This document shows positions 49,885 to 63,180 of a stretch of DNA of 64,000 bases, piece by piece. The notes beneath the pieces are model-generated. The model was not told where the DNA came from and searched no databases. It was given only the letters and a program-made list of their open reading frames with translations. The DNA is from Daphnia carinata (lineage: Eukaryota > Arthropoda > Branchiopoda > Diplostraca > Daphniidae): contig NC_081339.1 in the NCBI RefSeq assembly GCF_022539665.2, positions 2,318,017 to 2,382,016 of the forward strand, in the 5' to 3' direction. Each line of letters starts with the position of its first letter. Positions within the stretch are counted from its first letter, which is position 1. A program made the translations under genes and the position numbers.

Positions 49885-52800
49885 GCTAGTATTACATTTT
49901 TTTTTTTTTTTTTTTATCTCTTCCGCGCCACTTGCCCCGTTACCGTCGTCCCGGACGCAAACCGAAAAAGCTTTCTAAAGATTATATACTACTCATCACT
50001 CAATGACTTCCGTACGGATACACTTTCAATCTCTCATTATGCCCCTTCCCCCTCCCCCCTACCCTCTATTTATTTTTTTTTTTTTTTTTTTTTTTTAGTC
50101 GTTCGTTCCATAACGGCAAGAGGAAAAAGTATCAGTAGATTCGTACTGGAAATGAGTTTCAAGAAAACAGTTATTATCGGAATCGGATTTGAAAAGAAAG
50201 AGAATGGCGTGCGACAACGGCCACTACTTTAAGTCGAATCAATGTCAGTGATCATTTATAGAGGGTATAGCGTTGAAAGGGGGGGGGGGAGGGTAATCGA
50301 AAATTGCGAGGGGGGAAAACCGTACTGTTGTGTAAAGCTAAATAATAATAATAATAAAAAAAAAAAAACGACTGGATCATATTTACCGCGAATCTTCTGC
50401 ACCAGACAGAGAGCCAGCGAAGATCACGCACTTTCACGCCGAGTGGTAACTTGAGCAGGATGTCTTTGTTGTCATATCGTCCCAATACCGGCGCTTCCCT
50501 ATATTGAAATCGAATACATTTAGCTGTGAAATATTGCAGTGATTTTTCACATAGTATACAATACGACAGTAAAAAAAAAAAAAAAAAAAAATGAAAACGT
50601 CTTTAAAAAAAAAATTATAAATAAACCAACGTTTAGGTCCTCTGTGAAATTCAAAGCATCAAACAGTAAAGAAGAAGAAGAAGAAGAAAAAAAAAAGAAT
50701 TAATCAAGTTGTCAATCTTTTTCGAAGTCGAAAGAAGATTGCAAGAAGGGAAGGGACTGAATAATCGAAATCTCCGTGTCAATAAATGCACACGGCCGTG
50801 TGTTTGACGAATACTGGGGGGTGGAGGAGGAGGAGGACATGGCAAGAGAATGGCGACGTCAAATGAGAAACGAAAACTAGCGAATAGAGGGAAGAGTCAA
50901 CAAGGCAGACGGTCAATTTCGAAACTCACGTGCCTCTGCCACGCCAGTTCTCCCAAAAAAAAAAAAAAAAAAGGATTGCAGCCCGGGCAACATCAGACGC
51001 TGCGGGGGGGAGGGGAGTGGATAGAATCGAACTCTATTCACCGTAGGCCCCCACATTATACCCGTACAACATATACGAATCGTTGATGTATAGACTTTGT
51101 GTATACTATATCGTCGTCATCGATTTCTCTTACAACTCCCCCCCCCCCCCCCCCGACCGTCTGTTCGTTGGAAGATTGGCATCGGAAGATGTTGGCCAAA
51201 CTCTACGATGGCTGGCTTGTTTATTTTTTTTATTTTTTTTTTTTTTACGCAACTCTATCGTGAACGTCCCGGAGAGCAACGCCCTTCTTCCTCCATCGTC
51301 CGTCATATTCGTCTTTGCCGCTCGATTAGCCGTCGCTCAGCGACAACCGGCCAGCTTTACAACGACTCCCTTTCTTATCTTCTTTTATTTTATTTTTCTT
51401 TTTTCATCGTCTTCGTTTTTTTTTTTTCTTCTTCTCTTTGTCGATGGACCCTCCCCCCCCCCACCCTTTCCGTTTACTTCAATCACTCTTTTCGTGTTCG
51501 CTTCGAATGGTGCCTCTGTTAGACAACGCGCGATCCTCTATCGAAAAGCGTAGGCAATACAATAGCGGATTTGCATACAATGTAAATCAACTTGAAACAA
51601 TAACAAGAGAACGTATGACGGAATTTGTATAGCGCGAACCCTTGCATCATTTTCGCATCGTAATTTAATTTTTAATAATTTAAGATAGCAAACGATCAAG
51701 ATTCCATCAAACATTTAAAATTTAATTTCCACCCCCCCCCCCTTTTTTTTTTTTCTTTACTTGTCTTGTCTGGCTTGCATTCTCGAGTTATAGGCGGCTG
51801 TCTGATGGGGAGGCGCTATCATTCCATCATCTTAACGTATTGAACATCCTCGAAATCCTTCAGCGCTTTACGCGTTCTATTCAATCACGGCTTGTTCTTT
51901 TGTCCGCCACCCCAACCGCCATCCCCTCTTCACTGGCATTTTTGCATACACGCCACATCGTATTTTCTATCTAAAAAAAAAAAAAAAAATAGGGGAGCAA
52001 TATGAGCGAGTTCTTAAAGGCCAGCAAAAGTGACTTGATGACTTGCGTGTAAGTCGCCGAGACAGCCCGCGCCCGATATTATATATACATGATGCCACAA
52101 AACTCGGCGTCTGTTAAGTTGACTAATCTCCCGCAACTGCATCGGCGCAAATAATGGCAGCGCGTCATCACCATCAAGAGTTCTGACTCTCCCCGCGCTG
52201 CTGGTCTAATTCAATAATCCATCGCAACGACCATCTTTTACTGTATTACGTCTACTAATGAAGGAGATTTTCAGTTACGCACAGCATTGTGTGTCGGATG
52301 GAGAGGAGGGGGGGGGGGAAGGGCTTTACTTTGTTAAACTCCACCGCGGACATATCTCATCTTGGATTATTATAGTCTAAGATTGAATTTGCATGTGGAT
52401 ATGTTAGATATTCAAGAACACATTACATTTGTCAAATTCTTTTGGGCTTGAGGGGTGGGCGGGTTGTTGTGTGGGCTACTAACGAAGACGGGAACAATAG
52501 CTGATGTTATGAAAAAAAAAAAAAAAAAAAACGAAAAGAAAAGAAAAGGCATTTTTGTTCGGTTAGCTGAATGTTAGCAGAAAGATGAAAGAAGATGTGC
52601 GCTCCCGATCGGCTTATATAAAGAACGATGAGCAGCAGATCGTCGAGATGCGGATGAAAACGGACGTCAGCGATTTACTCGTACACAGTAACGCACATCG
52701 GACTGGAAGAACTTACGACGTAGAGATTGAGGCTGGGTTTGAAGAATGATTCGAAAGCTAAGGGAAAAAAGAAAAGAAAAAGGGGGAAAAAAAAAAAAAC

Positions 52801-55800
52801 GGCTGGCCAGCAATCGACAAACGGACTGATGATGACGTGCATAAGCCATTGAAGTCATCGTAAAAAATTCGGGAAGAAGACGAAATGAGGCAAGTGTGTC
52901 AAAAAAAAAGTTAAGAGGGTGTAGGTGGGAAGATCTTGTTCTTTTTTTTTTTTTTTTTTATGTGTTTCTTTTTAAAGCTTCGTACTTGTAATGAGCGGAA
53001 AAAAGCATGGGCGGACGCAGGAAAACGAAGCTCTTTTGTTCTATACGCAATCGAAACAATGCTTCATTTCCTGCATTGCTCATCATTTTGTAGGCTCCTT
53101 TCTTTTTGGGGGGTGGGGGGGGGGGGGGGGGGGAGGGTCGATCGCGGATAAATAAGTCGATCGCGGAATAATCAAGGGTTTTTTTTTTTTTTTTTTTTTA
53201 ATGTTCGCTTGTTAGTCTAATTCGGCTATCTCATTATAGCAACTACATTGAACTGCGAGTCATTTTTCAAGCGAGATAAATAGGGGAGGGTGGGCGTTGA
53301 CAATCCGAAACCTCCCTGCCCGCTGTTTCTCATTCGTCGTTTTCTTTTTTTTTGTTGTCCGCAACAAAAGGGCGAAGAAAATGATGATGGTCAGCAGAGT
53401 ATTAAAAAAAAAAGTCCCATTTCATCAGGGTTTTTTTTTTTTTTTTTTTTTTAATGTTCGCTTGTTACTATCGTGACGATGAACTCTCCATCGTTTTCAA
53501 AAAAAAAAAAGTCTGCAAAAACAACAAATGGTCTGGGATAATTCGAAAACTTTTAGATTCTAAAGCTAATTTTTTCGGCTATCTCATTATAAACAAAATC
53601 TCTTACATTGAACTGCGAGTCATTTTTCAAGCGAGATAAATATATTGAACGCCATTGAGTGTGGATCCTCGAAGTGCCAGAAATGTCCTCACTTTTTTTT
53701 TCTTTTTTTGCATGTTGACATTGCGTAAAGAATTGTGGGGAAGGATATGATGATGAACGATGTGGGCATGGGTGACATAACAGGTGTGTATGCGAGCTTT
53801 TTTTTTTTTTTTTAAAAAAAAAATGCACCTGGAACGAAGGTGAGAGCACAATGACACTGGACAATGACTTACTTTTCCAGGTAGTCGGCCGGATAAGGAA
53901 TGACGATGCCAACCGGATTTGGCCGACTTGAATTGCCCGCCCAGAAGTACGCGTCTATTAACAAACAAAAGGAGAAACACGATTAACTAATGTTAATAAT
54001 GACTGTGAAGCAGAATCAAATCTTTTTATCAAACAGAGTTGTACTAGTTTGAAAACAATTTTTTAAATTTCACATACCGGGTCCCGTGCCTCCGTACACG
54101 AATCCTTTGATGAAGAGGACGTCGTCGCTGACAGCGTACACTTGTCCAGAAACATCGCGGGCCAGATCGCCGATGTACCGGCCGTACTTGCTCATCTCTG
54201 CCTTCTGAGCCCAGCAACAAGCTGCGCGCATTTTCAAATGAAAGAATGAATACCACCGATTTCGAAATTTTTCGCGCTTAAATTAAATGTGTTTAACACG
54301 AAATTCAATTATGCAATCAGCTGTAGTAGGACTGTCCACGTTTGCGTGCGTCATGTTCAACAATTGCCCTTGTAGGCCAAGAAACTCGACAGACCGCTGC
54401 TATCAAAGAGGCGAATGCAAACAAGACTCGATATGGGTGGACGAGGGTAAACTGAAAACAGGGGAAGGGTGAGTCATAACGTGCAAATTGTATCGTGTGT
54501 GTGTATATGCCGTACATAGCCTATTCACGCAAAAGCAATGCCGCTGATGCTGCAACCTAACCGCCAAAAGAGCCATCGTTGCTCCATGATTTTTTTTTTT
54601 TTTTTTTGTACACATTCTGAAAGGGGTTGTTGTTGGAACGGGTTCATCATAGGAGATGGTACGAAAGAAAAACTGTAGTCACATAAGCGAGGCTTTCCAA
54701 TCAAAAAATTCGGACAATAACCAACATGAAGAGCTGTAAAAGGGGGGGGGGGGGAATGGAAGCCATCGATGACGCAATAACCATTGTCTACGAGGCTAGT
54801 GGACCGACGAGCTTTCACGCACAAAAGCTATACAAACACACACACACAAAAAGAAAACGAGCGAACGTAATTAATGTTCTAACTGTGAACCCAGGACCTC
54901 ATCCCCAATGTTATCGCCGCTAGCGAAGCCCCTCTCTTACCAACGTCGCCATAGTTGTATTACAATGCCTCGTTACAAGATGAGTAAGAGGTAGACCGTG
55001 ATTGAATCCTTTGCTATGCATACAATAATAATTCTCTCGTTGTCGAATCTTGCGGGCAATCATCGGCCTTTCAAAGTTGATGTCCACGTTACCAGGGTAT
55101 GCGAAGAACAAAATGGAAAATGGTACTAGAGAAAAGCGGCGTCGTTGGATCCCGCTGGATGAAAAACGCTGGTGGTTTCATTTTTATTTTATTTTATTTA
55201 TTTATTATAAAACGAAACGCGGTTGTACAGAACGGACGCCATTATTTGGTGGGGAAGGGCGTGACGTCGACTAGGCAACGCAGGTTTGAATACATACGTG
55301 CCACCTACGGACGTCGTTTATTCTCATCCGTCTTGCGTGCCTGCAAAGCTTTGCCGATTTCCCTTTCTTTTCTTCAAAGTCTTTTCTTTCTTTTTTTCTC
55401 TTCTTTTTCAAGATGCCCATTGGCGTTTTTTTTTCTTTGGACGTTCTTCCTTGCAATGTGAAACCAAGACGTCCGGCATTTTTTTTTTCTTTTACAAGAG
55501 AGACTCTGGCGAGACACGAGTCTTGATAGAGGACTTTTCATTTCCTAATGTGAACCCAGTCAGCGTTGCACAAGGAAATATATTGAATTGATACAGCAAT
55601 AGAAAGTGAGGCCAAATATTCAAGCATTTGCATAACCTTTCACTTTATCCAACGCCTGATGCACCTCTGAGTAGAGAAAGGAAATAAAAATAAAAGCCAA
55701 GTGCGTGCACGCTATTTATGATCGCTTCGTGAAAAAAAAAAAAAAAAAAAAAAAAAGCCGGAACGGATTCCGTTAAGTTGAACGGCAATTGACGATGAAT

Positions 55801-56785
55801 AAAAAAAAAAAGAAACCGGCGGTCTCTGTTCGTTCGAATCGAACTCCGGTTGCCAAAAACAAAAAACGTATAAACAAGAAAATATACGAAGGGGGTTTTA
55901 AATCTATCGTGATTGTTATCTGTTCCGTTGAAAAACGCAGTGAAATGTTTAACAAACGGGAATCGATCTTCTTCGTTCTCTTCTTGTTTCATGGAATTCG
56001 AAAACGCATCAAGCGGATGACGTAGCAAAAGTTCGTACACCAAGTTGGAAGTGACGTTTCATTTCTTTTTTTTTTTTTTTTTTTTGCTCTGCATACGAAA
56101 AGGAAAGGCGGGGAGGGGGGGGGGATGACAGTTATTCAGCAAGTTATTTATGCCTCTCTTTTGTTATGCGCACAGTTTGGCGTTAAGAGTCGCTGACAAC
56201 TGTTCTCAATGACAAAAGGACAAAAAAAAATTCGGAACGCTGTGTCCCATTTGATTGTTCCCCCCCCCCCACTTTCTTGTGAAACTGTCAACCTGATGTG
56301 CATGAATTAGTAGAGCCAAAAAAAAAAAAAAAAAAAAAAAATCATGAAAAGGCGTTTACAGTAAGCGATAATACCGTAAATAATGTCTCGAACATAACGT
56401 CGATTCGATTAGCTAACAGGAAAATTGAAATGTTTTAAATCTCTTCGTTTTTTTTTTTTTCAATTGATACCAACCGATCATTAAAAAAAAATAAAAAGAG
56501 CGTCGGGAGTCGTTCTTCGGGGACTGGGCGATGACACCTACCCCTTCCTTCTTTTTTTTTTTTTTTTTTTTTTTGTTTCTCTCCATCGTCGCTTCACTTG
56601 GCCATTCATGAGCTTTGATCCGATTGCAATCCTTTTGACTCGCTTTCACCATCGCTCTCATGTGCCAGCTCGTGTGAAATCCAGCGCTCTTCTTCTTTTC
56701 AGCGTCTGCATCTTATTAAGCGCCAGCATGCACGATTGAAGAAGGAGAAGGGGAAAAAAAAAAAAAAAAGAAAATCGACTATATG

Positions 56786-56822
<37 letters not shown>

Positions 56823-59800
56823 CAATTCGAGTCTGTTTATCAGGGAATATATATATATATATATATATCGATTTGAAACCGCACGCTCAACGATTCCGGA
56901 CTAAAGCGGAAAGAAGTGTGTAGACACAGTAGAAGAGAGCCGCCCAGAGAATGAATGCGATGAAAGAGGGGGAGTTATTGAATATTTAAAAATATACTGT
57001 ATATACGTATATATGGGGGTTTTAGCCCTCTGTTTAGCACCCTCCTTTTTTTTTTTTTTTTTTTTTTTCTCATATTGAATGGTATAAATGTATGCGGATT
57101 TTTTTGAAAAACTGTTGAAATGCATACGTATTTTTTTAGCCTTTTTCTTTTTGCAATTTTTTTTTTTTTTTTTTTTATATCCGAAAAAGAAATCCGGTAT
57201 GACTTTGGCATTTGTTTATTCACTTTGAGCGCACAACAAGGCCAAGCATCGGAGAAAGAAAGAAAAAAAAAAAAAAAAAAAAAGTCGGGACATGGAAAGC
57301 AATCTTTTCCAGAGTTCCATTGTTTCCCCGTTTCACTCCTTTTGATAAAATGGGATCGAATTCACCGGTTATGCAATGCAGTTTGGTCGTCGACAGCACG
57401 GTCCAACTGTAGCGGAACGATTCAATTTCATCGCCGGCACTTCCTTTATTTATTTTTTTTTTTATTTTTTTTTTTCAACGTCAGCAGAGAAAAAAAAAAA
57501 GAAAAAAAAAGAAGAAGAGTAGGAGGAAGAAGTCTATAAGATAGATACTGGAACGCGGATGCTGCTGCTGCTGCGTACAGATGATAGGGTGGGGATTCGC
57601 GCCACTGGAGCACAGCCGATTCATAGCCGATTCGATTACATGATGGCAATCAATTGGGAAACGAGATACTGTCGTCAGTTTCTATGTGCCCGCGCCTAAT
57701 GAATCACGCCATTCTCAGTCGGTGACGAGCGCTATCGGATGTGGAAGACACACGTCCCTTATATTGGAAATATATACGCAAATATCACATATAGCCCGAT
57801 CGCAAACGAGAAGAGGAGGAGCAGGGAAAGACATAATACAAGTCACGTGGTATATGCCCGTGTGCAAAGAAATGGACTAACATTCTTCTTCCTGTATAAT
57901 TCCTTCATCGAATTTTTTTTTTTTTTTTTTCCCTTGTTTGCCAGATGTTGTTTGGGCCGACACAATCGTGGTTCATCAAATCCTTTATCGGCATGTCGGT
58001 AACGGGAGTGATGGGCTTCGCGGGGAAAAACGCGCACATTTGATGAGTTGAGTCACGTATCGATACTGAGTTCTCAATAATTGAATGGAAAAAAAAACGC
58101 CAGACATGTTTTTTTTTTTTGTTTGTTTGTTTGCTTGTTTTTTGTTTTGTTTTTTTTTGTTTTTTTTTCATTTTTAACGTGTTAGTCAGAACAACATGGG
58201 AGGACGTACAAAATGAACGCATGGTCACGCGTGGGTCAACCGGTAAAACTGACAGAGAAAATGACCAAAACACGCTGAAAAGCTTTCATGTCTCAACTGG
58301 CTATTGACAAAGTCGATCGTTTTTCGCTGAAAAACCGGTGCTGTTTTTGTTTTTGCTCTTGTTTCTCGAGAAATCCTTTTGGGTAGTGGTCATGAAATTT
58401 GTTTTCCCAAAAACGCCTATTATCCAACAGTTTTCCTGGTAAAACAGTTCAAAAATCACGTTTTTTTTTTTTTTTTGGGGGGGGGGGGGAAGAGGTGGAG
58501 GAGGTGGTTGTATTATGCGTGCGTGAGTTGTCATTAACAATCAATGGTTGGCATACGAGAAAACGGGTAGTGTGCTGACGTAAAACAAACAAACAAACAA
58601 AAAAAACGCGAATGTAACCGAACGTTTTTGCGCCAGCAGTTGCTGGAACTGAGACCATGTCCACACATCCGCTTCCTGTTTATAGAGACGAGAAAATGCG
58701 CAGATAGTTTCATCATTCTTCAACCTCCCCATCCCCGAATTAGAAATTAAAAATAGACGCAGCTCATTTCGCCAGCTGGTGATGCATCTTTTACCCAGAA
58801 GCCCCTTTGCCCTTTTTTGCGTCAACGCGCTAAATGCTAAGTTTTCAAATTCGAAACGTAATACGACATTCTGTTTTGTTTTCTGACCGGAACAATACAG
58901 CAATGGTGTTGATAAATCGATTAAAAAAAAAAAAAAACGAATTCCGGGCAGCTATCTAAATTTTTTTTTTTTTTTAAACGTGATAATTCTAGGACGGATG
59001 CCTTTTATTGTTGTTGTTGTTGTTGTTTTTTTTTTAATCCTATCCCGCCGTTCCCTTTTGTGCACGTGATGACGAACGAGATGTGAATAGATAACGCTTC
59101 GCTATATGGACATTGGATGGATGTAGATGAATAACACGAGTCAGGTCCGGCAGGGTTTTTTTCATTTGAAGATCCATCGTCTGTCTGATCTGCGCTTCGG
59201 GCTCATCGTGTTTCAACGGTGAACAACAGCTAATATGTAGGGTACGGCGGGGTATATACAAGAAGAGGAGAGGGAGAAAGGGAGGAGGATAGCCTTCAGG
59301 GCGTCATTACGTAAAATGCGGATCACCTTGAACGCGGAACAACTCCACACAGACTTCATACAGTGCTCCGAGGAGAAAGTGGAGTACATCAAAAGATATA
59401 GGCAGACGTTAAGAAAAGAAGGGGGGGAAGGTACGCACAGATATTCGGTTTTCGAGTCCTTGCAAGTATTTGTATGTATGTTTCAAAACGTATGCGCTCT
59501 TCGCATGTGTTAAGGTTTTTACGTGGGACCGAACATTGGGGTCAAGGCACCACATCATTTTGCATATAATTTCTGTCATCTGTTTGTATAATTTCGAATT
59601 TTTATTTTTGCTTGGCTGCTGATTTGACCCTGAAGATTCTTTGAATTATGAATAACTGACGATAGGAGATTTTGATCGTGTTTATATCAAGGACTACGTG
59701 ACTAGGGGTATATTTAGAACTATAGAAAAAAAAAATATATATTAATAAATCGAGGAATGTGAATGAGCTTTTCCCGTTAAAGACTTGCGGCGTTGAACAG

Positions 59801-60920
59801 AAATCGAATGCGTAGAGAAGAAATTCATAATCCGATGTAACTCTGGGCTATGTGTCGTCCTATACCGAACCTTTCGATCCGGTGTCCCACATTACTCTTC
59901 TTACTCAGTTACCTCCACACGCGCAAAAATGGAAAAAAAAAAAAAAAAAAAAAAAAATGTAAGTTCGATGCATACGTTTTTTAAACAGAAGAAATTGATG
60001 AAGCCAAACGTGATTGAGAACATAACAATTATCCGATAGGGGTGACTAGAGCTGTCATTAGCCAATCGAATAGAATTTTTTTTTTTTAGACCTTTCCCGT
60101 GGGCGGGGGGGGGGGGGTATAATGACTTGCGGCTGGAACACGTTTTTTTACTTCTTATTATTATTATTATATTTATCTTGCTGTTGAATTCCTGACTTAC
60201 ACATTTATGCCTTTTGCGTTAGTCTCCGTGTTTCACGAGAGCTTCACGTTCCTCTCTAACCCCGCCTTCTGGTAGACCAGAACGAAAGAAAAAAAAAAAA
60301 AGAAAACCCGAAAAAATAAACAAAAAAGAAAAGGTATAATGATATAGCAATAGTATTAAATAAAAAAAAAAAGAAACTAGGAACGACTTCCGGCGTGTTG
60401 ATATAACGTAGAGGAAACAAAGGTGTAGAACGTTATTTGTCTCTTTCTGATTTCTCATTTCTGTTTGTTTTTTTTTTGGTTTTTTTTTGTTCTTTTTGCC
60501 CATTTCTTTTTTGTGTTTTTGACGAACTTAAACAGTTGTGTTTTGGAACGTACGATTTCAACTGATCGGGAGAGTGTTTCTCTCTCTCTCTCTCGAAAAA
60601 AATGTGGTTTTCATGCCAAATAAGTTGTTACGTATGAGCCGAAATGGCTGCTGCAACGATGACGTCAAGAACGAAAATATTTCGACACGGCTCAACTAAA
60701 GAGAAGCCAGCTGGAAACCTATTCGCTCAAAATAAAAAGAAAAGGGTGCGTCACACAGCAAGCGCACATACTCACGCCCGAACGCAACAGTGAAAAAAAA
60801 AGAAAAAAAAAAATCCAAAGATGGAGCGACGCACAGGCAAAAGAATGCACGTAGGGAATCGAATAATCACTTACCGAACGTTGCGGCTAACAGAACGATG
60901 TAAATGCTTCTAAGCGGCAT
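46580..60920 (-). CDS. Skeletor-like DM13/DOMON domain protein
   Basis: Thirteen coding exons: 60875-60920, 54078-54221, 53873-53954, 50387-50498, 49038-49276, 48736-48916, 48045-48341, 47729-47975, 47431-47655, 47268-47366, 47051-47206, 46808-46977, 46580-46732. They total 2151 bases, or 716 residues. Residues 1 to about 21 are a signal peptide (MPLRSIYIVLLAATFACC). A first DM13 domain (about 27-145) has VSGQVYAVSDDVLFIKGF, DAYFWAGNSS and DILLKLP. A second (about 155-268) has DAYFWVGTGTVPNAQGIKVP and IDWLSLWC. A DOMON domain (about 270-400) has CIQLLNGRMQVQWEA and MSFGISG. Then come the Skeletor C-terminal segments (GIAWYINDLLIPE, LCEWKHKTVDKW, CYTHNSLGWKINVV). The last 20 residues are hydrophobic after GAASS, suggesting a GPI anchor. 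Drosophila Skeletor was described as a spindle-matrix/chromosomal protein; DM13-DOMON proteins are also thought to act as extracellular redox proteins. Introns 1 (6.65 kb) and 3 (3.4 kb) are large. Confidence 0.9.
46733..46807 (-). other. 75-base in-frame intron in the last Skeletor coding region
   Basis: Canonical GT/AG intron that is a multiple of three and has no stop codon. If retained it would add 25 residues with a hydrophobic core (FASLTIYLIPLLYEIF). The duplicate in copy B (42903-42977) has kept the same length and openness. Confidence 0.7.
49843..49877. repeat. (GA)n microsatellite
   Basis: About 17 GA units after an A run, in Skeletor intron 4. Confidence 0.85.
53172..53644. repeat. 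Local tandem duplication in Skeletor intron 3
   Basis: A segment starting with a long T run and AATGTTCGCTTGTTA, and ending ACTGCGAGTCATTTTTCAAG with GCGAGATAAATA, occurs at 53172-53284 and again at 53430-53644. The first copy lacks about 85 internal bases. Confidence 0.75.
54222..60874. other. Large first intron of the Skeletor-like gene
   Basis: 6.65 kb, dense in A/T homopolymers, with (TA)n tracts at about 56799-56818 and 56848-56868. No exon or nested gene could be supported on either strand. Developmental enhancers are possible in such an intron, but I see no specific element. Confidence 0.5.
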
Positions 60921-62886
60921 CGCAGCAGAGCGTTTCGTTTGACTTCAGTTTTGAAAATAAACGTCCGGTAGGATTCTAAATTGATATGAAAGCGCAAAAT
61001 GGCGGGCTCTCAATCAAGAATTGGAACAGAGTATTGTCAGGATAGCGTTCGCACTTTCAACCTGAATTGTTTTTTTGTTTTTTTTTTTAGAAAATATTCC
61101 AATGTGGCACAAATGACTTTTGATGTGCCACTCACTTCACCCTCGTTCGAGGATGACGCCGGCGGGCAGAGATGACACAAAACAAAGATCGGTGCCGACC
61201 TAAAATGTCACCGTCGGCCACTCACGTCACCTGTACGTGTCAAATTTTCTTCGTTTTTTCTTTTTTTGTGTTTGAGTGTAGGTGTGTGTGTTTTATTTTT
61301 TATTTTTTTTTTCTTTTCTTATTCGAACTTGACTCTTCGGATCATACGCACAACAGCCACAACGTGCACGAAAGCAGGAGGTGAGTGCGCAACTGTGCGC
61401 GGTCGTGAAACGAACGAGGAGAAGTGAGAAAAAAGCCAAGCTTTTCGTTACCTCTATATAGTGGTGATACCTCCACTGGCTGTTGGTTTCGCTTCTTCTC
61501 CTCTTCGTTGTTATATTCGTTCGTTCGTTCTTTCTTCTCTTTCTCTTTCTTTTTCTTTTTCTTTTTTTTTTTTTTTTACATTTAGTTCTCACGACTTTTC
61601 ATCCAAGCTCCCGCTCCCTTCTTCTTTGTTTTTTTTTTTCTACCTTTGCCTCTCCCGTATTCTGATTCGCTTTTTATTTATATATTTTTGTTCTTTCTCT
61701 TTTTTGTATTTTTTTTTTTTTTTTCGTTACGTTCACCTGTATGCCTTGAGGGGGCTACTTCCTCAAGTGAGCCACACACTCGTGAATGCCCAAACACACA
61801 CTATCCCAGCTCTTTTTTTTTTTTTTTTAATTTTTCAGAACTAGCACCTTGAATTTTTTAGGTAGTCTCGCCAATTTTTTTTGGCTTCGTTAGGTCCTTT
61901 TATTTGGGTCGTGATCGTTATTATTTTATCGTGCAGAAATGTTTGTTTTTTTCCTCTTTCTCGTTCCAGTTCATCGAGTAAGGAGAAATAACAGTACTTT
62001 TTTTTTTTTTTTTGCAACACTGAAGAACGAGACGAAGATGTTAGAAACAATACGAGCACTGCACACTGTGAAAAAAAAAGAAGTTGGGGCTCGTTGTTTA
62101 GCAACGGCCTGCGTTCTCAACGTCTTTCCGTCCGAGAATAATTGTTCAGTTCGTTTCAAGGTTAAATGTTTCGAGTCACGAAAAAGAACTCCGCCTTCAA
62201 TAGCACTCTTTCTTCTTCCGTTCGTTTAACCATTCTTTTTTCTTCTTCTCCTCTTTTTGCCTATTTTTATTTATTATTCTTTTTTTTTTTTTTTTTTCAA
62301 GTGTTTCAACTGCCGCAATTTTGGGGGGGGGGGGGGGGAGATAATCAGTCACCTTGAGCTTTTGTGCAATTCTGTAGAGTCGTGGGTGGTAGATTTGTTT
62401 TTTGTCTGTGTGCGTGTGCGGTTCTACGAAACAAGTAACACTAATGCCACTACTTTGTACGAACAGCTTATGGTGCAGCACCAGCTCATCATCATAGCTC
62501 TGCTACTTCAGCGAAGACACTGTGCGGCAGCGCGTAGTCACTCACGAACCTAAGCGGGACCGACTTTAGCGCCACCACTGCGCCAACGTCTACCCTCCCT
62601 TTTTCCTTTTTTTTTTTTTTTTTTGAAAGGATGACGGTGATGGCTAAAAACGCGCAACAGCCACAGTGAACCTCCCCTTTCCGAACTATTCGTCTCCATG
62701 CCATTTTTTTTTTAAATTATTATTATTTTGGAGGTTTGGGATTTAAATAAATAGGATGGCGGTTGTTTGACGTCGACGCTGTCACACCATAAAAATGGTT
62801 GAACATTAACGTTTGAAATGAAAATGGAATTGAGATGAGAATTAATGGAGAGAAAGCCTATAAGCGATGTTGTTTGGTCGTGTTAA
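60921..62886. other. Interval between the Skeletor-like start and the next minus-strand gene
   Basis: Probably contains the Skeletor promoter and 5' UTR. Homopolymer- and pyrimidine-rich; no supportable exon. Confidence 0.4.
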
Positions 62887-63036
62887 TCAGACGCCCGTCT
62901 GCTTGATGTTGCGATGAATGTTTGCCCAATTGAACGTTCCCCGACAACTGGCACTCGTGTGGAACGCGATATCTTGATAAAGATTTGATGGCAGGGAGAT
63001 TGCACGTAGTACACCGGCAGAGGGAACACACACACA

Positions 63037-63069
<33 letters not shown>

Positions 63070-63180
63070 AAAGAAAAAGAATGCTCTTTCATCTGTAAAA
63101 TATCATGTCTATTACCTGCATTTAGGCGAACGTTATCAATACCGCCGTTGTCTACGCACAAAGATTGCGCACCGCCGAAA
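62887..63180 (-). CDS. 3' end (last two exons) of an unrecognised gene, partial
   Basis: Two exons with canonical splice sites and matching phase. 63116-63180 is flanked by CGCGCAG and GTAATA and reads FGGAQSLCVDNGGIDNVRLN; 62887-62972 follows ATCAAG. Joined in frame, the second reads DIAFHTSASCRGTFNWANIH with a short end (RNIKQTGV) and a stop. Composition is clearly coding-like, unlike the microsatellite between them. The gene continues upstream beyond 63180 and probably past the window edge; I could not place the preceding exon. I do not recognise the protein, and the fragment is too short to assign a domain. Confidence 0.5.
63028..63066. repeat. (CA)n microsatellite
   Basis: About 18 CA units within the last intron of the partial gene. 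A second, shorter one is at 63771-63791. Confidence 0.85.
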
